Below are positions 5,835 to 8,229 of a DNA stretch of 8,229 nt, in pieces. The notes under the pieces were generated by a model, which worked only from the letters and a program-made list of their open reading frames with translations, made no database searches and was not told the DNA's origin. Source of the DNA: an uncultured Clostridia bacterium (GTDB lineage: Bacteria > Bacillota_A > Clostridia > Christensenellales > Aristaeellaceae); assembly GCA_946613955.1 (NCBI GenBank), contig CAMOGC010000071.1, positions 1 to 8,229 on the forward strand, given 5' to 3'. Made by a program: the position numbers and the translations under genes. How positions within the stretch are numbered: position 1 is the first letter of the stretch; the number at the start of each line of letters is the position of its first letter.

Positions 5835-6089
5835 ATGCGGCTGGTCAATATCGGATACGGCAACCTGATCGCGGCGGAGCGGATTGTGGCGGTGGTTTCC
5901 CCTGAGGCCGCGCCGGTTCGGCGGATGGTGCAGGATGCCCGGGATCGGGGCCGCGTGGTGGACGCCACCTGCGGCCACAAGACAAAGGCGGTGATCACGA
6001 TGAATTCGGATCACCTGGTGCTCTCGCCCCTGACGACGGAAACCATCGCGGGGCGGGTGAATTCCCGGAAGGAGGAAAAAGAATCATGA
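5835..6089 (+). CDS. remA: RemA/DUF370 family DNA-binding regulator
   Basis: Small DNA-binding protein of 84 residues from the extracellular matrix regulator family; in Bacillus subtilis RemA activates biofilm matrix and osmoprotection genes. Conserved features are NIGYGN (5-10), ERIVAVVSPEAAPVRR (15-30), ARDRGRVVDAT (35-45) and VITMNSDHLVLS (53-64). Arg16 aligns with Arg18 of B. subtilis RemA, which is needed for its function. The ATG at 5835 gives the usual N-terminus; GTG 5826 is an in-frame alternative. The stop overlaps the gmk start by four bases (ATGA, 6086-6089), so translation of the two is probably coupled. Its regulon in this organism is unknown. As in many non-biofilm Clostridia, its retention beside gmk does not prove a matrix role. 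Confidence 0.93.
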   Translation: MRLVNIGYGNLIAAERIVAVVSPEAAPVRRMVQDARDRGRVVDATCGHKTKAVITMNSDHLVLSPLTTETIAGRVNSRKEEKES

Positions 6090-6688
6090 AGGAAATCCGA
6101 AAGGGAATGCTGCTGGTGATTTCCGGCCCTTCGGGGGCTGGAAAGGGAACGCTGGTGGAAAGACTACTGAACCGGGACCCCTCTTTCTGCTTCTCGGTCA
6201 GCGTAACCACCCGGGAAAAACGGAAAAATGAGATCGAGGACGTTCATTATCACTTTATTTCTGACGCGGAATATGATAAACTGCTGGAGCAGGACGCCTT
6301 CCTGGAGCACGCCTCGGTTCACGCGCACCGGTACGGAACGCTGAAAAGCGAGGTCTATGAAAGGATGGAGCGGGGGCAGAACGTGCTGCTGGATATCGAT
6401 CCGCAGGGCGCCCGGGCCGTGATGGCCAAAGAGCCGGACTGCGTCAGCGTTTTCATTCTGCCGCCCAGCTACTCCGCCCTGGAGGTCCGCCTGCATACAA
6501 GGAATACCGAGGAGCCGGAGGAAATCCGGCGCAGGCTGAACAACGCCCGGGGGGAGATTGCCCAGATGAACCGGTACCGGTACCTGATCGTGAACGACGA
6601 TCTGGAGCTGGCGTCGGATCAGCTGGCCGCCATCGTCCGGGCGGAAAAGCAGAACGCCGTTCGATACTTCCCGGAGATCGGGGAATAA
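6086..6688 (+). CDS. gmk: Guanylate kinase
   Basis: Cytosolic enzyme that phosphorylates GMP to GDP with ATP, essential for GTP and dGTP supply. The 200-residue length is typical. The P-loop GPSGAGKGT lies at 14-22. The GMP-binding region includes SVTTREKR (39-46) with Glu49, and YGT at 83-85. DIDPQGAR at 103-110 is the Walker B region (often DIDWQGA or EIDVQGA elsewhere). The arginine-rich lid is at 137-155 and VNDDLE at 169-174. The second position of the usual RxPRPGE segment differs (EKRKNE), a mild variation. AAGGAGG at 6069-6075 lies 10 bases before the ATG. The start overlaps the remA stop, and rpoZ begins 17 bases after the stop, as in many Firmicutes. Confidence 0.97.
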   Translation: MKEIRKGMLLVISGPSGAGKGTLVERLLNRDPSFCFSVSVTTREKRKNEIEDVHYHFISDAEYDKLLEQDAFLEHASVHAHRYGTLKSEVYERMERGQNVLLDIDPQGARAVMAKEPDCVSVFILPPSYSALEVRLHTRNTEEPEEIRRRLNNARGEIAQMNRYRYLIVNDDLELASDQLAAIVRAEKQNAVRYFPEIGE

Positions 6689-6705
6689 CAAGGAGGAATA
6701 CCATT

Positions 6706-6915
6706 ATGTCCATTGTGGATCCCAGCGTTTTAGAGCTTCTGGAGCATGCCGACAGCCGCTACACCCTGGTTGTGGAAGCCAGCAAAAGAGCCCGCGAGGT
6801 GGTGGACGGCGCCCAGCCCATGATCGCCGCCGACGGGATGAAGCCGCTGAAGGTGGCGGTGGAGGAGATCAACCGGGGCCTGCTGACCTATGACAGCCCT
6901 TCGGAAGAGGAGTAA
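6706..6915 (+). CDS. rpoZ: DNA-directed RNA polymerase omega subunit
   Basis: Small RNA polymerase subunit that helps assemble beta-prime into the core enzyme. At 69 residues it is near the usual size. Recognisable segments are ELLEHADSRYTLVVEASKRAREV (10-32, key residues Asp16, Ser17, Arg18, Tyr19, Lys27, Arg28, Ala29), and KPLKVAVEEINRGLL at 46-60, matching the KPVxxALEEI.xGK motif. It ends in an acidic tail. AAGGAGG at 6690-6696 lies 9 bases before the ATG. The coaBC start follows the stop after three bases, and the coaBC ribosome site (AGGAG, 6908-6912) lies inside the end of rpoZ, so the two are translationally linked. In many bacteria omega is also a ppGpp-binding contact point; this cannot be judged here. 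Confidence 0.95.
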   Translation: MSIVDPSVLELLEHADSRYTLVVEASKRAREVVDGAQPMIAADGMKPLKVAVEEINRGLLTYDSPSEEE

Positions 6916-6918
6916 GAG

Positions 6919-8121
6919 ATGGACTGGACCGGCAAGGAAATTGTGCTGGGCGTAACGGGAGGCATCGCCGCGTATAAAAGCGCGGAGGTGGTCTCCCGTT
7001 TGCGTCATCTGGGAGCCAGAGTCAGCGTGATCATGACCAAAAACGCCGCTGAGTTTGTCGCGCCCCTGACCTTTCAGACCCTGAGCGCCAATCAGGTCAC
7101 TCTGGACACCTTCCAGGCGCCGGAGTACTGGAACGTGGAGCATGTGGCGCTGGCCAAGCGGGCCGAGGTTTTTGTCATCGCGCCCGCGACGGCGAACATC
7201 CTGGCCAAGATGGCCTGCGGCATTGCCGACGATATGCTTTCCACCACCGTGCTGGCCACGAAAGCTCCGGTGCTCGTGGCTCCCGCCATGAATACCGGCA
7301 TGTGGACCGCGGCGGCGACGCAAAAAAACGTGGAAACCCTGAAGGCCCGCGGGGTTCACTTCGTGGGGCCGGGCCACGGCCTTCTGGCCTGCGGCGACGA
7401 GGGCGCGGGCCGGATGAGCGAGCCGGAGGAGATCGTGGAAGCCATCGGCGCGCTGCTGTTTCCGAAAAAGGATCTGGCGGGCCTGAAGGTGCTGATCACC
7501 GCCGGAGCCACCCGGGAGCGGCTGGATCCGGTGCGCTTTCTGACCAATGATTCCAGCGGGAAGATGGGCTTCGCCCTGGCGGAGGCGGCCCGGGACCGGG
7601 GCGCGGAGGTGACCGTCGTCCGCGGAAGCGTCAGCGTCGGCGAGCCGGAGGGAATCAGGATCGTTCCGATTGAATCCACGGAGGATCTGCTGGCCGCCAT
7701 GGAGCGGGAAGCTCCCGCGCAGGACATCGTGATTCAGGCCGCGGCCCCGGCGGATTTCCGGCCGGTTCAGGTATCGGAAACAAAGATCAAAAAGCGGGCC
7801 GGAGAAGCGCTGATCCTGAAACTGGAGGAAACGCCGGACGTGGCGAAGGCCGTCGGGGAGCGGAAACGCCCCGGCCAGACCCTGGTGGGCTTTGCCGCGG
7901 AGACGGACCATCTTCTCGAACACGCGAAGGAAAAGCTGGCAAAGAAGCATCTGGATCTGATCGTCGCCAACGACGTAACCCGGCCCGGCGCCGGCTTCGG
8001 GGTGGATACGAATATCGCCGCCCTGATCACGGCGGAAGAAATCCGGGAGCGCCCGCTGCAGAGCAAAAGGGCGCTGGCGGACGATATCCTGGACGCGGTG
8101 GCGGCGATCCGGAAGGGATAA
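6919..8121 (+). CDS. coaBC: Bifunctional phosphopantothenoylcysteine decarboxylase / phosphopantothenate-cysteine ligase
   Basis: Cytosolic FMN-dependent enzyme catalysing two successive coenzyme A steps: joining 4'-phosphopantothenate to cysteine (CoaB, CTP-dependent) and decarboxylating the product to 4'-phosphopantetheine (CoaC). The 400 residues cover both domains. CoaC (about 1-185): GVTGGIAAYK (11-20), His75 in NVEHVALAK, PAMNTGMW (122-129) and Cys158 in LLACGDEGAGRM. CoaB (about 186-400): ITAGATRERLDPVRFLTN (193-210), SSGKMG (212-217), AAAPADF (274-280), Lys289 in TKIKK and GFAAETD (324-330). His75, Cys158, Asn210, Ala275 and Lys289 fall at the same numbers as the residues described for E. 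coli, so the enzyme appears intact. AGGAG at 6908-6912 lies 6 bases before the ATG. It is the last gene before the terminator, unlike the common order in which priA follows directly. Confidence 0.97.
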   Translation: MDWTGKEIVLGVTGGIAAYKSAEVVSRLRHLGARVSVIMTKNAAEFVAPLTFQTLSANQVTLDTFQAPEYWNVEHVALAKRAEVFVIAPATANILAKMACGIADDMLSTTVLATKAPVLVAPAMNTGMWTAAATQKNVETLKARGVHFVGPGHGLLACGDEGAGRMSEPEEIVEAIGALLFPKKDLAGLKVLITAGATRERLDPVRFLTNDSSGKMGFALAEAARDRGAEVTVVRGSVSVGEPEGIRIVPIESTEDLLAAMEREAPAQDIVIQAAAPADFRPVQVSETKIKKRAGEALILKLEETPDVAKAVGERKRPGQTLVGFAAETDHLLEHAKEKLAKKHLDLIVANDVTRPGAGFGVDTNIAALITAEEIRERPLQSKRALADDILDAVAAIRKG

Positions 8122-8152
8122 AGAATGGCGGCGATCCGGAAAAAATAAAGAA
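8099..8152 (+). repeat. 27-base tandem duplication spanning the end of coaBC
   Basis: Two adjacent 27-base units, 8099-8125 and 8126-8152, match at 24 of 27 positions; the only difference is GGG in the first and AAA in the second (8115-8117 versus 8142-8144). The first unit holds the last coaBC codons and its stop. The second is in the same frame and would read MAAIRKK then stop from ATG 8125, with GGAAGGG 7 bases ahead. It is best read as a recent local duplication, not a gene. Confidence 0.9.
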
Positions 8153-8153
8153 A

Positions 8154-8185
8154 CGCTCCCTCTCGAATGGGGGAGCGCTCTTTTT
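8154..8185 (+). terminator. Intrinsic (rho-independent) terminator after coaBC
   Basis: The arms CGCTCCC (8154-8160) and GGGAGCG (8171-8177) pair perfectly over 7 base pairs. One T-G and one C-G pair can extend the stem inward to a six-base loop. The stem is followed by CTCTTTTT ending at 8185. It lies 32 bases after the coaBC stop and would end the transcript there. Confidence 0.93.
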
Positions 8186-8229
8186 CATGGAAGGCGCGGA
8201 TGAACCGCGGGGAACGGACAGGACCGTCA
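8186..8229. other. Trailing region without a recognisable gene
   Basis: The last 44 bases lie beyond the terminator. An ATG at 8188 opens a frame to the window end, but there is no ribosome site and too little sequence to identify it. Confidence 0.5.

Noticed and set aside
6730..7950. 406-codon open frame on the minus strand opposite rpoZ and coaBC
   Set aside because: It is antisense to two confidently identified genes, is histidine-, arginine- and glycine-rich as expected from the complement of high-GC codons, and shows no recognisable domain.
8125..8148. Seven-codon mini-gene after coaBC
   Set aside because: It is fully explained by the 27-base tandem duplication, and nothing suggests function.
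1..8229. CRISPR arrays, tRNA/rRNA genes, riboswitches and mobile elements
   Set aside because: No regularly spaced repeats, cloverleaf or rRNA-like sequence, transposase or integrase motifs were seen; the window is compact chromosomal sequence.

Overview
The window is a tightly packed, all-plus-strand stretch of high-GC bacterial DNA carrying twelve genes, opened by a near-consensus sigma-70/sigma-A promoter (182-210) and closed by a strong intrinsic terminator (8154-8185). Three features point to a high-GC, probably anaerobic Clostridia-type Firmicute, perhaps a gut lineage near Christensenellales or Oscillospirales: RemA and a DUF6062 protein, a sensory-type [FeFe] hydrogenase, and AGGAGG ribosome binding sites with frequent TTG starts (three of twelve genes). 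The exact taxon is an inference; no 16S or ribosomal protein gene is present.

Region 1 (1-1635). About 180 bases without a recognisable gene, containing a long hairpin, precede the promoter. Then come a zinc-dependent dCMP deaminase and, after a 119-base gap, a DUF6062 protein built from two copies of a CxxC...CxxH unit.

Region 2 (1632-4932). This is the most interesting part. It holds a DRTGG-domain protein, a small RsbW/SpoIIAB-like ATPase, a 430-residue putative sensory (HydS, group C-like) [FeFe] hydrogenase, a second DRTGG-domain protein, and a PHP-family metal-dependent phosphoesterase. The hydrogenase keeps the four H-cluster cysteines but has alanine where catalytic enzymes have the proton-transfer cysteine, and it lacks the C-terminal PAS domain usual for sensory members. 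Inference: the cluster is a redox or H2-sensing module that passes its signal to partner proteins encoded on both sides.

Region 3 (4957-8121). This is the conserved Firmicute housekeeping block yicC-remA-gmk-rpoZ-coaBC: an endoribonuclease, a DNA-binding regulator, guanylate kinase, RNA polymerase omega and the bifunctional CoA-synthesis enzyme. Genes are spaced by 3 to 24 bases or overlap. The last codons of coaBC are duplicated as a 27-base tandem repeat just before the terminator.

No tRNA, rRNA, CRISPR array, insertion sequence or phage gene was seen. Because every gene is co-oriented with small gaps and only one clear promoter and one clear terminator are visible, the sensor cluster and the housekeeping block may share transcripts. 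Internal promoters cannot be excluded by eye.
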